Positions 1-8,684 of a stretch of DNA of 64,000 bases are shown piece after piece. The stretch is from contig NZ_AUFF01000007.1 of NCBI RefSeq assembly GCF_000426365.1, positions 62,001 to 126,000 of the forward strand. Reading direction: 5' to 3'. The stretch's first letter is position 1. Every line of letters begins with the position of its first letter. The notes below the pieces were generated by a model. It saw only the letters and a program-made list of their open reading frames with translations, was not told the DNA's origin and did not search any database. Made by a program: the position numbers and the translations under genes. Origin of the DNA: Arenimonas composti TR7-09 = DSM 18010. Lineage in GTDB: Bacteria; Pseudomonadota; Gammaproteobacteria; Xanthomonadales; Xanthomonadaceae.

Positions 1-838
1 AATGGTCGGCGGTGTAGAAGTACGGGATCTGGGTCGCCGGCACGGTGTCGTTGAGCAGGGTGCCCGTGCAGGTGTAGGTGCCGCCGTCGGTGAACACCAT
101 GCGCGCGACCGCGTTCTTCGCGTCGACGAAGTCCTGGCCGAGCGTGCCGACGCGGCAGGCGGTGTCGACGTTGCAGCTGCCCGAATCGCCGATCGCCTTC
201 GCCAGCGAGAAGTTCTCGATGCTGTTCGTCAGCAGGTGCGAGATCGACTCGACCGACAGCCGCAGCTTCGACGCATCGGCGCCGGCCGGCACGAAGACCT
301 CGATGACCTGGGTGTCGCCGTCGGTGACCGGCGTCCAGTAGACGCGGGTGCCGTTGCCGTTCTGGAAGCGGATCGCCGCGGCATCGGCGAGGACGACGTC
401 GTTCGGCGCCAGCGAACCGGCGAAGCGCATCTCCGCGCCATCGGGCAGGTTGTTGACGCGCAGGCCGACGCGCAGGCCCATCGCGTCCATCGCCGCGACT
501 TCGAAGCGGGCGACACGGCCGCCGTCCACCGCGCTCCAGCGCAGCGTAGGCAGCGCGCGGCCACCGGCTTCGTCGATGCGGCGTTCGACGCCGATCTGCG
601 TCGGCTTGTCGGCGCGCTGGTTGCGCAGCTCGACTTCATGAATGCGTTCGGCGGCGAGTCCGGGGAACTCGAGGCGCGCGACCGCGGTGGCGGAGTTCTG
701 TCGCCACGTGACGACGGCGTCGGCCTTCGCGGCGATGGCGGGTTCGCCGGCAACGCGCATGACCGGAGCGGATGCGGCAGCAGTGCCGGCGGCGAGTGCG
801 AGCGCGATCGCGGCGGCGAGGGAAGTGCGGAAGGACAT
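1..838 (-). CDS. Exported trypsin-like serine protease, N-terminal part (cut by window edge)
   Basis: This gene starts at the ATG complementary to 836-838 and runs off the left edge, giving 279 visible codons. The N-terminus (MSFRTSLAAAIALALAAG) is a clear Sec signal peptide ending near TAAASA. About 200 residues of beta-rich propeptide-like sequence follow. The last visible residues, IPYFYTADH, match the catalytic-His region of trypsin-like (S1/lysyl endopeptidase type) proteases, normally followed by C. Cysteines at SCNVDTAC and TYTCTG fit a disulfide-bonded secreted protease. The Asp and Ser of the triad lie outside the window. The gene is convergent with nothing here and lies downstream of topA on the same strand. 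The family call is inferred from the TADH motif and layout. Confidence 0.72.
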   Translation of the reverse strand, partial: MSFRTSLAAAIALALAAGTAAASAPVMRVAGEPAIAAKADAVVTWRQNSATAVARLEFPGLAAERIHEVELRNQRADKPTQIGVERRIDEAGGRALPTLRWSAVDGGRVARFEVAAMDAMGLRVGLRVNNLPDGAEMRFAGSLAPNDVVLADAAAIRFQNGNGTRVYWTPVTDGDTQVIEVFVPAGADASKLRLSVESISHLLTNSIENFSLAKAIGDSGSCNVDTACRVGTLGQDFVDAKNAVARMVFTDGGTYTCTGTLLNDTVPATQIPYFYTADH

Positions 839-945
839 CGGTGACTCCGTTTTTGGCGGGTCACTGAATCTAGGCACAATCGCGACGCGCGACTAGTCCC
901 GGGTTTCCGTGATTTCGTGAAGACGAAATGACGGCGTCGTGAAGA

Positions 946-3492
946 TCACGCGCCGGCGCGCTTCGCGACCTTCTTCGTCGTCTTCTTCGTCGCGGCCGGA
1001 GTCGTGCGCGCCGCCTTCTTCGCGACCTTCGTCACGCTTTTCCTGGTCGCCTTGCGTGCCGGCGCCTTGGCCGTCTTCTTCACGGCCTTCGTCGTCTTCG
1101 CGGTCTTCGTCGCCTTCTTCGCCGGTGTCGGCGCATCGGCGGCGGCGGTGCTGGCCTTCTTCGTCGCCTTCTTCGCAACCTTGCGGCCGAAGCGGCCGCC
1201 GGTGCGCACCGGCTTGCCCTCGGCGAGCAGGGCGACGCACTCGTCCTGCGTCAGCGACGCCGGATCGCGATCCTTCGGGATGCGGCCGTTCTTCTCGCCG
1301 TCGGTGATGTAGGGGCCGTAGCGACCGTTGAGCACCTGGATGTCGGTGCCCGGGAAGGTCTTGATCGTGCGATTGGCGATCATTTCCTGCTTGGCGCGCA
1401 CCAGTTCGGCGGCGCGTTCGGGCGTGATCGTGTACGGGTCGTCTTCCTTGCCCAGCGAGGCGTAGAGGTCGCCGTGCTTCACGAACGGGCCGAAGCGGCC
1501 GATCGCCACGCTGATCTGCTTGCCGTCGAGCTCGCCGAGCTTGCGCGGCAGGTCGAACAGCGGCAGCGCTTCCTCGAGCGTGATCGTGTGCATCGAGGTG
1601 CCCGGACGCAGCGAAGCGAACTTCGGCTTGTCCTCGTCGTCGGCGGTGCCGATCTGCGCGAATGGTCCGTAGCGGCCGAGGCGCACCGACACCGGCTTGC
1701 CGGATTTCGGATCGATGCCGAGCAGGCGGGCACCGGTGGCTTCCGAGCGGTCGACCGATTCGCTCTTCTCTTCCACGGTGGTCTTGAACGGCTGCCAGAA
1801 CTTCTCCAGCAGCGGCACCCAGGCTTCCTCGCCGCGCGACACCGCGTCGAGCTCGTCCTCGAGCTTCGCGGTGAAGTCGTAGTCGACGTACTGCATGAAG
1901 TGGCCGGTCAGGAACTTGGCCACCGCGCGGCCGACGTCGCTGGGACGGAAGCGGCGGTTGTCGAGGTAGACGTACTCGCGGTTCTGCAGCACCTGGATGA
2001 TGCTGGCGTAGGTCGAGGGGCGGCCGATGCCGTATTCCTCCAGCGCCTTCACCAGCGAGGCCTCCGAGAAGCGCGGCGGCGGCTCGGTGAAGTGCTGGTC
2101 GGTGTGGATGCTGGCCAGCGGCACGTCCTGGCCGGGCTTCATCGGCGGCAGCTTGCGGCCCTCGTCGTCGTCCTCGGCGGCCTTCTGGTCCTTGCCTTCC
2201 TCGTAGACGGCGAGGAAGCCGGGGTCGACCACGGTGGTGCCGCTGGCGCGGAAGCTGTGTTCGCTGCCGGCCGCGAGTTCCACCGACACCGTATTGAGCG
2301 TCGCCGGCACCATCTGCGAGGCGACGGTGCGCTTCCAGATCAGTTCGTAGAGGCGGCGGCCGTCGTCGTCGAGGTATTTCGCGACCGAGGCCGGCGTGCG
2401 CAGGGCCGAGGTCGGGCGGATCGCCTCGTGCGCTTCCTGGGCGTTCTTCGACTTCGACTTGTATTCGTTCGGCTTGTCCGGCACCGCCTGGGTGCCGAAG
2501 TCGCGGGCGATGACGTCGCGGATCTCGGCGACCGCGTCGACCGACAGGTTCACCGAGTCGGTACGCATGTAGCTGATCAGGCCGACCGCGCCCTCGTCGC
2601 CGATCGCAACACCCTCGTAGAGCTTCTGCGCGACCCGCATCGTGCGCGAGGTGGTGAAGCCGAGCTTGCGCGCGGCCTCCTGCTGCAGGGTCGAGGTGAT
2701 GAAGGGCGGCGCCGGACGGCGCTTGCGCTCCTTGCTGGTGACGTCGGTGACCCGCAGCGCCGAACCGGCGGCGGCCACCAGACGCGCGCGGGCGGCTTCG
2801 GCCGATTCGCGGTCGGTGATCGTGAACTGCTCGAACTTCTGCCCGTCGAGCTTGACCAGGCGGGCGGTGAAGCCCTGCTGCGGATGCGCCAGCTCGGCCT
2901 CGACGCTCCAGTACTCGCGGGCGACGAAGGCTTCGATCTCTTCCTCGCGCTCGACGATCATGCGCAGCGCCGGCGACTGCACGCGGCCGGCGGACAGGCC
3001 GCGCTGCACCTTGCGCCAGAGCACCGGCGACAGGTTGAAGCCGACCAGGTAGTCGAGCGCGCGCCGCGCCTGCTGGGCGTCGACGAGGTCGCCGGCGACG
3101 TGGCGCGGGTTCTGCACCGCCTCGCGGATGGCCCGCGGGGTGATCTCGGTGAACACCACCCGGTGCAGGGCCTTGTCCTTGAGCAGGCCGCGCTCCTTCA
3201 GGATTTCCGAGATGTGCCAGCTGATCGCCTCTCCCTCGCGGTCCGGGTCGGTCGCCAGGTAGATGGCGTCGGCCGCCTTCGCCGCCTTGGCGATCGCGTC
3301 GACATGCTTCTGGTTCTTGTCGATGAGCTCGTAGCGCATCGCGAAACCGTTGTCCGGGTCGACCGCGCCCTCCTTCGGTACCAGGTCGCGGACATGGCCG
3401 TACGAGGCCAGGACCTGGAAGTCCTTGCCGAGGTACTTGTTGATCGTCTTCGCCTTCGCTGGCGACTCGACGATGAGGAGGTTCTTGGCCAT
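946..3492 (-). CDS. topA: DNA topoisomerase I
   Basis: TopA is a type IA topoisomerase that relaxes negative supercoils through a transient 5' phosphotyrosine. The protein has 848 residues, close to the family norm. The TOPRIM domain opens with IVESPAKAKTI, and its metal-binding acidic triad is in DPDREGEA (D82, D84, E86). The catalytic tyrosine lies in SYMRTDS (about Y308). The C-terminal part carries repeated GRYGPF / GRFGPF / GRYGPY modules of the Toprim_Crpt type rather than tetracysteine zinc ribbons. It ends in a roughly 60-residue Lys/Ala/Thr-rich tail likely to bind DNA. The start at ATG 3492 is favoured because the conserved first strand (NLLIVES) begins at residue 4. It heads the topA-smg-dprA block seen in gammaproteobacteria. 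Confidence 0.97.
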   Translation of the reverse strand: MAKNLLIVESPAKAKTINKYLGKDFQVLASYGHVRDLVPKEGAVDPDNGFAMRYELIDKNQKHVDAIAKAAKAADAIYLATDPDREGEAISWHISEILKERGLLKDKALHRVVFTEITPRAIREAVQNPRHVAGDLVDAQQARRALDYLVGFNLSPVLWRKVQRGLSAGRVQSPALRMIVEREEEIEAFVAREYWSVEAELAHPQQGFTARLVKLDGQKFEQFTITDRESAEAARARLVAAAGSALRVTDVTSKERKRRPAPPFITSTLQQEAARKLGFTTSRTMRVAQKLYEGVAIGDEGAVGLISYMRTDSVNLSVDAVAEIRDVIARDFGTQAVPDKPNEYKSKSKNAQEAHEAIRPTSALRTPASVAKYLDDDGRRLYELIWKRTVASQMVPATLNTVSVELAAGSEHSFRASGTTVVDPGFLAVYEEGKDQKAAEDDDEGRKLPPMKPGQDVPLASIHTDQHFTEPPPRFSEASLVKALEEYGIGRPSTYASIIQVLQNREYVYLDNRRFRPSDVGRAVAKFLTGHFMQYVDYDFTAKLEDELDAVSRGEEAWVPLLEKFWQPFKTTVEEKSESVDRSEATGARLLGIDPKSGKPVSVRLGRYGPFAQIGTADDEDKPKFASLRPGTSMHTITLEEALPLFDLPRKLGELDGKQISVAIGRFGPFVKHGDLYASLGKEDDPYTITPERAAELVRAKQEMIANRTIKTFPGTDIQVLNGRYGPYITDGEKNGRIPKDRDPASLTQDECVALLAEGKPVRTGGRFGRKVAKKATKKASTAAADAPTPAKKATKTAKTTKAVKKTAKAPARKATRKSVTKVAKKAARTTPAATKKTTKKVAKRAGA

Positions 3493-3629
3493 GGCCGGGG
3501 GGATGCTCCGCTGGGCGCGTGAAGACGCGCCAAGATGACGAGGCCCGCAAAACGCGGGCCGGGACTCATTTCATTAAGGCACCAGCGCGGCCGGGACTGT
3601 CAAGCCGGGCCGGGCCGCGGGCCGCAAGG

Positions 3630-4304
3630 CTACTCGTTTTCGCAGCCGCTCGGCAGGTGACGGTCGCGCAGGCCGGCGACCCGGCACGTCCAGTTCCCTT
3701 GGGCCTGGCGTTCGAGGGTGAGCACGGCGCCGTCGACGGCCGGCGTGCCGGCGACGATGCAGCCGATCAGGTGGCCGCTGCCGGCGTCTGCGAAAGACCC
3801 CTCGACGAAGACCTCGCTGCAGCGTGCGGTGCGGTCGGGCAGGCCGAGCGCTGCCAGCGTCGCCGGGTTGCCGGACCCCCCGGCGATCGCTTCCTCGTAA
3901 GGCGTCACCCCGACGCGGATGTCGGCCAGGGCGCTGGTGACCTGCGAGCGGGACACGTAGTCCTGGTAGGCCGGCAGGGCGATCGCCGCCAGCACCGCCA
4001 GCACGAAGATGCCGCCGACACCGAGCGCGAGGAGGCCGAGCACCCAGGCGGCCGTGCGCGAACCGGAGCCGGCTGGTGCCGGACCCTGCGCCTGCGGCTG
4101 CGGCGGCAGCACCGTCGGTGGGCCGATGATCCCGAGTTCGCCGCGGAACTGCCCCAGCGGCAGCCAGGACGCGAGGCCCTCGCGCCAGACCAGGCTCTGG
4201 TCGTCGATCGCCCCGACCCGATGCGCCTCGGCGACGTCGGACGGCGCGACCGGACCGATGCGCTGCTGGCTGCGGTCGACGTAGTACCAGGAAACCTCAC
4301 GCAT
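3630..4304 (-). CDS. GYF_2 domain fused to a type IV pilin-like domain
   Basis: This protein has 224 residues. Residues 5-55 (WYYVDRSQQRIGPV ... WLPLGQF) form a GYF_2/DUF4339 module, which in this family is thought to bind proline-rich peptides. A Pro-rich linker (62-80) leads to a hydrophobic segment at about 85-110 that ends IALPAYQDYVSRSQV, the second half of a classic type IVa pilin helix. The C-terminus has GNWTCRVAG...LPSGC, the pilin disulfide-loop pattern. The prepilin cleavage motif (G/FTLIE) is absent, so this is probably a membrane-anchored pilin-fold protein rather than a processed pilin. It lies 3 bases after smg on the same strand and is likely cotranscribed with smg and dprA. 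Its function is unknown. Confidence 0.85.
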   Translation of the reverse strand: MREVSWYYVDRSQQRIGPVAPSDVAEAHRVGAIDDQSLVWREGLASWLPLGQFRGELGIIGPPTVLPPQPQAQGPAPAGSGSRTAAWVLGLLALGVGGIFVLAVLAAIALPAYQDYVSRSQVTSALADIRVGVTPYEEAIAGGSGNPATLAALGLPDRTARCSEVFVEGSFADAGSGHLIGCIVAGTPAVDGAVLTLERQAQGNWTCRVAGLRDRHLPSGCENE

Positions 4305-4307
4305 CGT

Positions 4308-4781
4308 TCAGTGCACCGGCTCGGGTTCGTCCTCGAACATCTGGCTTTCCATCCAGGCGTACGCGGCTTCGGAACCGGGCTGGTTGAACAGCACCATCAG
4401 CACGACCCACTTCAGGTCGTCGACGTCGACCTCGTCCTGATCCAGGGCCATCACCCGGTCGATCACCAGTTCGCGCTGGTCCGGGTCGATCACGCCGCTC
4501 TGTTCGAGGAACATCAGGAAGCCGCGGCAGTCCGCGTCCAGGCGCTCGAGCTCGTGTGCCACGTAGATCCGCACCGGGTGGGCGCGGCGAGGCGTCGCGG
4601 CAGCCGGGCGCTGGCGGGCGAGCTCGTCCAGCCAGTCGAAGGCCTTGTTGATCTCGGTGGGACTGAATCCGGCCTGGATCAGGCCGTTCTGCAGCGAATC
4701 GCGGTCGCGGACGGCGTCGGGGTCGTCGTAGAAGTAGTGCTCGAACAGGTACAGCAGGACATCAAGAATGGTCTCTTTCAT
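4308..4781 (-). CDS. smg: Smg family protein (DUF494)
   Basis: This 157-residue acidic protein begins [17 protein letters not shown], the hallmark start of the Smg/DUF494 family. A predicted winged-helix-like N-terminal half (about 1-60) is followed by a C-terminal helical half with [18 protein letters not shown]. The family has no established biochemical role, but it is nearly always found between topA-type genes and dprA (smf) in gammaproteobacteria, as here. It starts 36 bases after the dprA stop and ends 3 bases before the GYF_2/pilin gene, so the genes probably share a transcript. The call is strong by sequence and context. The mechanism cannot be inferred. Confidence 0.92.
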   Translation of the reverse strand: MKETILDVLLYLFEHYFYDDPDAVRDRDSLQNGLIQAGFSPTEINKAFDWLDELARQRPAAATPRRAHPVRIYVAHELERLDADCRGFLMFLEQSGVIDPDQRELVIDRVMALDQDEVDVDDLKWVVLMVLFNQPGSEAAYAWMESQMFEDEPEPVH

Positions 4782-4817
4782 TACCCTCAGCCTGCGCCGT
4801 ACGGCGCGGTGGGAAGG

Positions 4818-5933
4818 TCAGGACCGGCGGGCGTAGCGACCGTTGTCGACCACCACCTGCCCGTCCAGCTCCATGGTCAGCAGGATGGAGGACAGGGTGG
4901 CGACCGTCAATCCTGTGCGCTGGACCAGCACATCCAAAGGGATGGGGTCGTGACCCAGTGCAGACCACAACCGGCTGTGGTCGGCGGTCGGTCCGGGCTG
5001 AACGGCAGCCGCGCCTGCGGCGACCCTCGGCGGTGCCGTTCCGAGCCTCCCACGCAGCTGGTCGGCGAGGCTGGCGGCGACCGGGGCGAGCTCGCTGACC
5101 ACATCCGCCGGTTCCTCGACCAGGCCGGCGCCCGCGCGGATCAGGCGGTGGCAGCCGCGCGCCAGCGGATTGTCCGGGGAGCCCGGGATCGCGAACACCT
5201 CGCGCCCGGCCTCGGCAGCGAGCCGGGCGGTGATCAGGGCGCCGGAGCGCAGCGCCGCCTCGACCACCAGGGTCGCGAGGGATAGTCCGGCGATGATCCG
5301 GTTGCGGCTCGGGAAGTGGGCGGCGATCGCCGGCGTCCCGGGGGGATGCTCGCTGACGACGGTGCCGGCGGCGGCGATCCGCGCCTGCAGCCCGGTGTTT
5401 CCCGGCGGGAAAACGCGGTCGGGGCCGGTGCCGACGACCGCGACCGTGCGCCAGGCGGTCAGCGCACCGAGGTGGGCCTGGGTGTCGATGCCGCCGGCGA
5501 GTCCGCTGGTCACCGCCCAGCCGGCCCCGGCGAACGCCGCCGCGTAGGCGAAGGCGCGCTCGCGGCCGGCGGCACTGGGGCGGCGGCTGCCGACGATCGC
5601 GATCTGCGGGAACCACAGCAGGTCGACGTCTCCGTCGACGAACAGCAGCGGCGGCGCCCAGGGCGTCTGCGCGAGCAGGGCCGGATAGTCGGGGTCGCTA
5701 CAGGCCAGTACCCGGCGCCGGCCGCCACCGAGCCAGGCGAGGTCGGCGTCGAGCCGGGCCGGATCGGGCCGCATCAGGGCCTGTCGGCTCCCGGCATCGA
5801 GGCGTCCCGCACCGCCATGGCGCGCGGCTTCCAGCGCCGCGACCGGGTCGGGCCAGGCCTGCAGCAGGGCGCGGGCGACCGCGTCGGGCAGGCGGGCACG
5901 GCTCAGGACCAGCAGGGCACGTTCGGCGTTCAC
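4818..5933 (-). CDS. dprA: DNA-processing protein DprA/Smf
   Basis: DprA protects incoming single-stranded DNA during natural transformation and loads RecA on it. The protein has 371 residues. It has an N-terminal SAM-like helical part (about 1-70) and then the Rossmann core with the diagnostic motifs AIVGSRRPS (near 113), SGLAGGIDTQAH and VGTGPDRVFPPGN. A C-terminal winged-helix (DML1) domain occupies about 310-371. The start is a GTG at 5931-5933 (complement). No better in-frame ATG precedes the conserved region. The order dprA-smg-GYF_2 follows the usual smf-smg synteny. Presence of dprA next to a pilin-fold protein is compatible with competence, but no other competence gene is in the window. 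Confidence 0.95.
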   Translation of the reverse strand: MNAERALLVLSRARLPDAVARALLQAWPDPVAALEAARHGGAGRLDAGSRQALMRPDPARLDADLAWLGGGRRRVLACSDPDYPALLAQTPWAPPLLFVDGDVDLLWFPQIAIVGSRRPSAAGRERAFAYAAAFAGAGWAVTSGLAGGIDTQAHLGALTAWRTVAVVGTGPDRVFPPGNTGLQARIAAAGTVVSEHPPGTPAIAAHFPSRNRIIAGLSLATLVVEAALRSGALITARLAAEAGREVFAIPGSPDNPLARGCHRLIRAGAGLVEEPADVVSELAPVAASLADQLRGRLGTAPPRVAAGAAAVQPGPTADHSRLWSALGHDPIPLDVLVQRTGLTVATLSSILLTMELDGQVVVDNGRYARRS

Positions 5934-6002
5934 GGCCCGGAAATGATCGCGGCGCCCGAAGGCGCCGCGATGTAGGAGAAGCCTGCGTGGAGCGGTCGGA
6001 AC

Positions 6003-7112
6003 TTACTGGACCGCGTCCGGGTGCTTCAGCGAGGCGCCGACCGCGACCGGGCGGATGCCGCTCATCACCAGCGCGTAGCTCACCTTGTCGAAGGTGCGGA
6101 ACACCATCAGGTGGCCGACGAACTCGTCCGGCAGCCGCACCGAGTCGTTGCGCGCGGCCATCGCGTTCTGGTGGGCGATGATGTCGGCACGCTCGGCGCC
6201 GTCCTGCCAGATCGAGAAGACGTGGCCGTTGCGGATGCCGTCACGGGCACCGACGTTCAGCGCGACGACGAAGCGGGTGCCGCCGTGGTCGTACTGGTCC
6301 GCCACCGCGAGCACCTGGGCGTTGCCCGGAATATTGTCCGGAGCGCGCGGCAGGAACTGCAGGTCGTAGGGCTGGTCCTCGTGCGGCAGCACGCGGTCGC
6401 CGACGCGGATTTCCCGGCCTTCCTCGCGCAGCACGACGACGGTGATCTCACCCTGGATCTGGGTGACTTCGCCGGTCGCGTGGAACTGCACTTCGTCGCC
6501 GAGGAACTCGCCGGTGGCCTCGTGCATCACCGGCTCGGTACGCCAGTGGCCGTGCACCGGCATGCCGCGCGGATCGAGCGTCGAGCGGCCCGGACCCGAG
6601 CGCCCCTTGCCGCCGCCGAAGCGGTGGATCGGGCGGCCGAAGTCGACGAGATCGCCGGGCCTTGCGCCCTGCATCCCGCGAACGAAGACGCGCTGGCCGG
6701 CGGTGCTCAGCAGGCGGTTGTCCTCGAGGCCGATCACGTAGGGCAGCGAGGACGTGTCCTCGACGACCGTGAACAGCTTCAGGAACGGCTCGATCTCGGC
6801 CAGCGGAATCGTGTTGATCGCCTCGCCGACACGGGGGCCACTCGCCCCGATACGCGGTTCGCCGTCGACATAGACGAGGCTCAGCACGTCACCCGGATAG
6901 ATGAGGTGCGGATTCTCGATCTGCGGATTCGCCTGCCAGATCTCGGGCCACAGCCAGGGCTTCTGGAGGAAGCGGCCAGCGATGTCCCACAGTGTGTCCC
7001 CCTTCTTGACGACATAGGTCGTCGGGTGACCTTCACTCAGCTCGGCAGCGATGACGCCACCGGTGAGCGTGAGCAGCAATGCAGTCCCAACTGCAAGAAG
7101 CCGTTTAAACAT
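6003..7112 (-). CDS. Exported LysM domain protein
   Basis: This 369-residue protein has a Sec signal peptide (about 1-23, cut near VIAA). One LysM domain follows at about 32-82 (TTYVVKKGDTLWDIAGRF ... HLIYPGDVL), which binds peptidoglycan glycan strands. The rest (about 90-369) is a beta-rich region seen in Xanthomonadales LysM proteins encoded next to dprA. It has no catalytic motif I can recognise. The gene is divergent from def, with a 135-base shared intergenic region that has -10-like boxes in both directions. It is placed ahead of dprA on the minus strand with 69 bases between them. A role in cell-wall binding or envelope integrity is an inference from LysM alone. Confidence 0.88.
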   Translation of the reverse strand: MFKRLLAVGTALLLTLTGGVIAAELSEGHPTTYVVKKGDTLWDIAGRFLQKPWLWPEIWQANPQIENPHLIYPGDVLSLVYVDGEPRIGASGPRVGEAINTIPLAEIEPFLKLFTVVEDTSSLPYVIGLEDNRLLSTAGQRVFVRGMQGARPGDLVDFGRPIHRFGGGKGRSGPGRSTLDPRGMPVHGHWRTEPVMHEATGEFLGDEVQFHATGEVTQIQGEITVVVLREEGREIRVGDRVLPHEDQPYDLQFLPRAPDNIPGNAQVLAVADQYDHGGTRFVVALNVGARDGIRNGHVFSIWQDGAERADIIAHQNAMAARNDSVRLPDEFVGHLMVFRTFDKVSYALVMSGIRPVAVGASLKHPDAVQ

Positions 7113-7150
7113 GGCGGCTATCCACCTGATTTCCCCGGACAGGTTGAACG

Positions 7151-7181
7151 ACTATAGCCCAAATCGCGTGCCGGATTGCAA
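7151..7181 (-). promoter_or_regulatory. Putative promoter for the LysM gene
   Basis: On the minus strand a TATAGT box (7151-7156) follows a TTGCAA box (7176-7181) with a 19-base spacer, upstream of the LysM start at 7112. It fits a sigma-70 promoter with a slightly long spacer. Predicted by eye only. Confidence 0.4.
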
Positions 7182-7193
7182 GCCCGCCGGCGC

Positions 7194-7199
7194 TATAAT
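7194..7199 (+). promoter_or_regulatory. -10 box upstream of def
   Basis: A perfect TATAAT lies 48 bases upstream of the def ATG. No strong TTGACA-like box stands at the expected distance, so only the -10 element is reported. It is probably the start of the def-fmt-rsmB transcript. Confidence 0.45.
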
Positions 7200-7247
7200 G
7201 AGCGGCCGGCACTTGCCGGTCCGTCCTGCGATCCCCATTAGCCAGCC

Positions 7248-7754
7248 ATGGCCAAACTCAACATCCTCGAATTCCCCGATGCCCGCCTGCGGACGGTGGC
7301 CAAGCCCGTCGAGGGGGTCGACGACGCCATGCGCCGGCTGATCGACGACATGTTCGAGACCATGTACGCGGCCCCGGGCATCGGTCTGGCTGCGACCCAG
7401 GTGGATGTCCACCAGCGTCTGCTGGTCCTCGACGTAAGCGAGGACAAGTCGCGGCCACTGGTGTTCATCAACCCGGAAATCCTCGAGTCCTCCGGCAAGC
7501 AGGTCTACCAGGAAGGCTGCCTGTCGGTGCCCGGCATCTATGCGGACGTCACCCGCGCCGAGAAGGTGCGGGTGCGGGCGCTCGACCGCGACGGCCAGGC
7601 CTTCGAGCTCGAGGCCGATGGCCTGCTGGCGGTCTGCATCCAGCACGAGATGGACCACCTGGCCGGCAAGGTCTTCGTCGACTACCTGTCGCCGCTGAAG
7701 CGCGAGCAGGTCCGCAAGAAGCTCGCGAAGCAGGCCCGCGAAGCGGCTGCCTGA
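7248..7754 (+). CDS. def: Peptide deformylase
   Basis: Def removes the N-formyl group from nascent proteins. The 168-residue length is typical. All three signature motifs are present: GIGLAATQ (44-51), EGCLSVPG with metal ligand C91, and HEMDH with ligands H133 and H137 and the catalytic E134. It starts an operon with fmt (3-base gap) and rsmB (4-base overlap), pairing the enzyme that adds the formyl group with the one that removes it. The ATG at 7248 is preceded by a TATAAT box at 7194. This is a standard housekeeping gene. Confidence 0.98.
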   Translation: MAKLNILEFPDARLRTVAKPVEGVDDAMRRLIDDMFETMYAAPGIGLAATQVDVHQRLLVLDVSEDKSRPLVFINPEILESSGKQVYQEGCLSVPGIYADVTRAEKVRVRALDRDGQAFELEADGLLAVCIQHEMDHLAGKVFVDYLSPLKREQVRKKLAKQAREAAA

Positions 7755-7757
7755 CCG

Positions 7758-8684
7758 GTGGCGTTGCGGCTGGTCTTCGCCGGTACCCCCGGCTTCGCGG
7801 TGCCCTGCCTGCGGGCTGCGGCCGAGAAGGGCGAGGTCGTCGCCGTCTACACCCAGCCCGACCGCCCCGCCGGGCGCGGCCGCCAGCTGGCGCCGTCGCC
7901 GGTGAAGGTCGAGGCGCTGGCGCGGGGCCTGCCGGTGATGCAGCCGGAAAACTTCCGTGCCGCCGACGCCCGCGCCGCGCTGCGCGCGTTGCAGCCCGAC
8001 CTGCTGATCGTGGTCGCCTACGGCCTGATCCTGCCGCAGTCGGTGCTCGACATCCCGACGTATGGCTGCTGGAATGTGCACGCCTCGCTGCTGCCACGCT
8101 GGCGGGGTGCGGCGCCGATCCAGCGCGCGATCGAGGCCGGGGATGAAGAAACCGGCGTCTGTCTGATGCAGATGGAGAAGGGCCTGGACACCGGACCGGT
8201 GCTGCTGTCGCTGCGCACGCCGATCGGCGCCGACGACACCGGCGGCAGCCTGCACGATCGCCTGTCCGCCCTCGGCGCCGAGGTGCTGGCGGACGGCCTG
8301 AAGCTGCTGCGCGCCGGCATCCGCCCGGTGCCGCAGCCGCAGCCGGCCGAGGGCGTCACCTACGCGCACAAGCTCGAGAAGGGCGAGGCCCGGCTCGACT
8401 GGAATCGCCCCGCCCAGGTGCTGGCGCGGCGGGTTCGCGCTTTCACGCCCTGGCCCGTCGCCGAAGCCGAACTCGCCGGCGAACGCGTGCGCATCCACGC
8501 CGCTGCGCCGCTCGCGCGCGAACACGGCGCGGCGCCGGGGACCATACTCGCCGCGGGCAGGGACGGCATCGACGTCGCCTGCCACGAGGGGGCGCTGCGC
8601 CTGCTCGTCCTGCAGCGCGACGGCGGCCGCCCGCTGCCGGCGCGCGACTACCTCAACGCTCGCCCGGCGCTGGCCCGCCCATGA
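7758..8684 (+). CDS. fmt: Methionyl-tRNA formyltransferase
   Basis: Fmt formylates Met-tRNA(fMet) with 10-formyl-tetrahydrofolate. The protein has 308 residues. The N-terminal catalytic domain shows [10 protein letters not shown] at the start, the signature [18 protein letters not shown] (about 98-115) and the conserved Asp in LDTGPVLL. The C-terminal domain (about 210-308) is the OB-fold tRNA-binding part. The start is GTG at 7758, three bases after the def stop. The usual start motif LRLVFAGTP follows directly, which supports it. The last four bases overlap the rsmB start (ATGA). Confidence 0.97.
   Translation: MALRLVFAGTPGFAVPCLRAAAEKGEVVAVYTQPDRPAGRGRQLAPSPVKVEALARGLPVMQPENFRAADARAALRALQPDLLIVVAYGLILPQSVLDIPTYGCWNVHASLLPRWRGAAPIQRAIEAGDEETGVCLMQMEKGLDTGPVLLSLRTPIGADDTGGSLHDRLSALGAEVLADGLKLLRAGIRPVPQPQPAEGVTYAHKLEKGEARLDWNRPAQVLARRVRAFTPWPVAEAELAGERVRIHAAAPLAREHGAAPGTILAAGRDGIDVACHEGALRLLVLQRDGGRPLPARDYLNARPALARP

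Noticed and set aside
2-844. Long plus-strand open frame opposite the serine protease
   Set aside because: The minus strand has a signal peptide and a protease active-site motif. The plus frame is Arg/Gly/Ala-rich antisense typical of high-GC DNA.
1474-3522. 682-codon plus-strand open frame antisense to topA
   Set aside because: topA is unmistakable on the other strand. The antisense frame has no recognisable motif and mirrors its codon bias.
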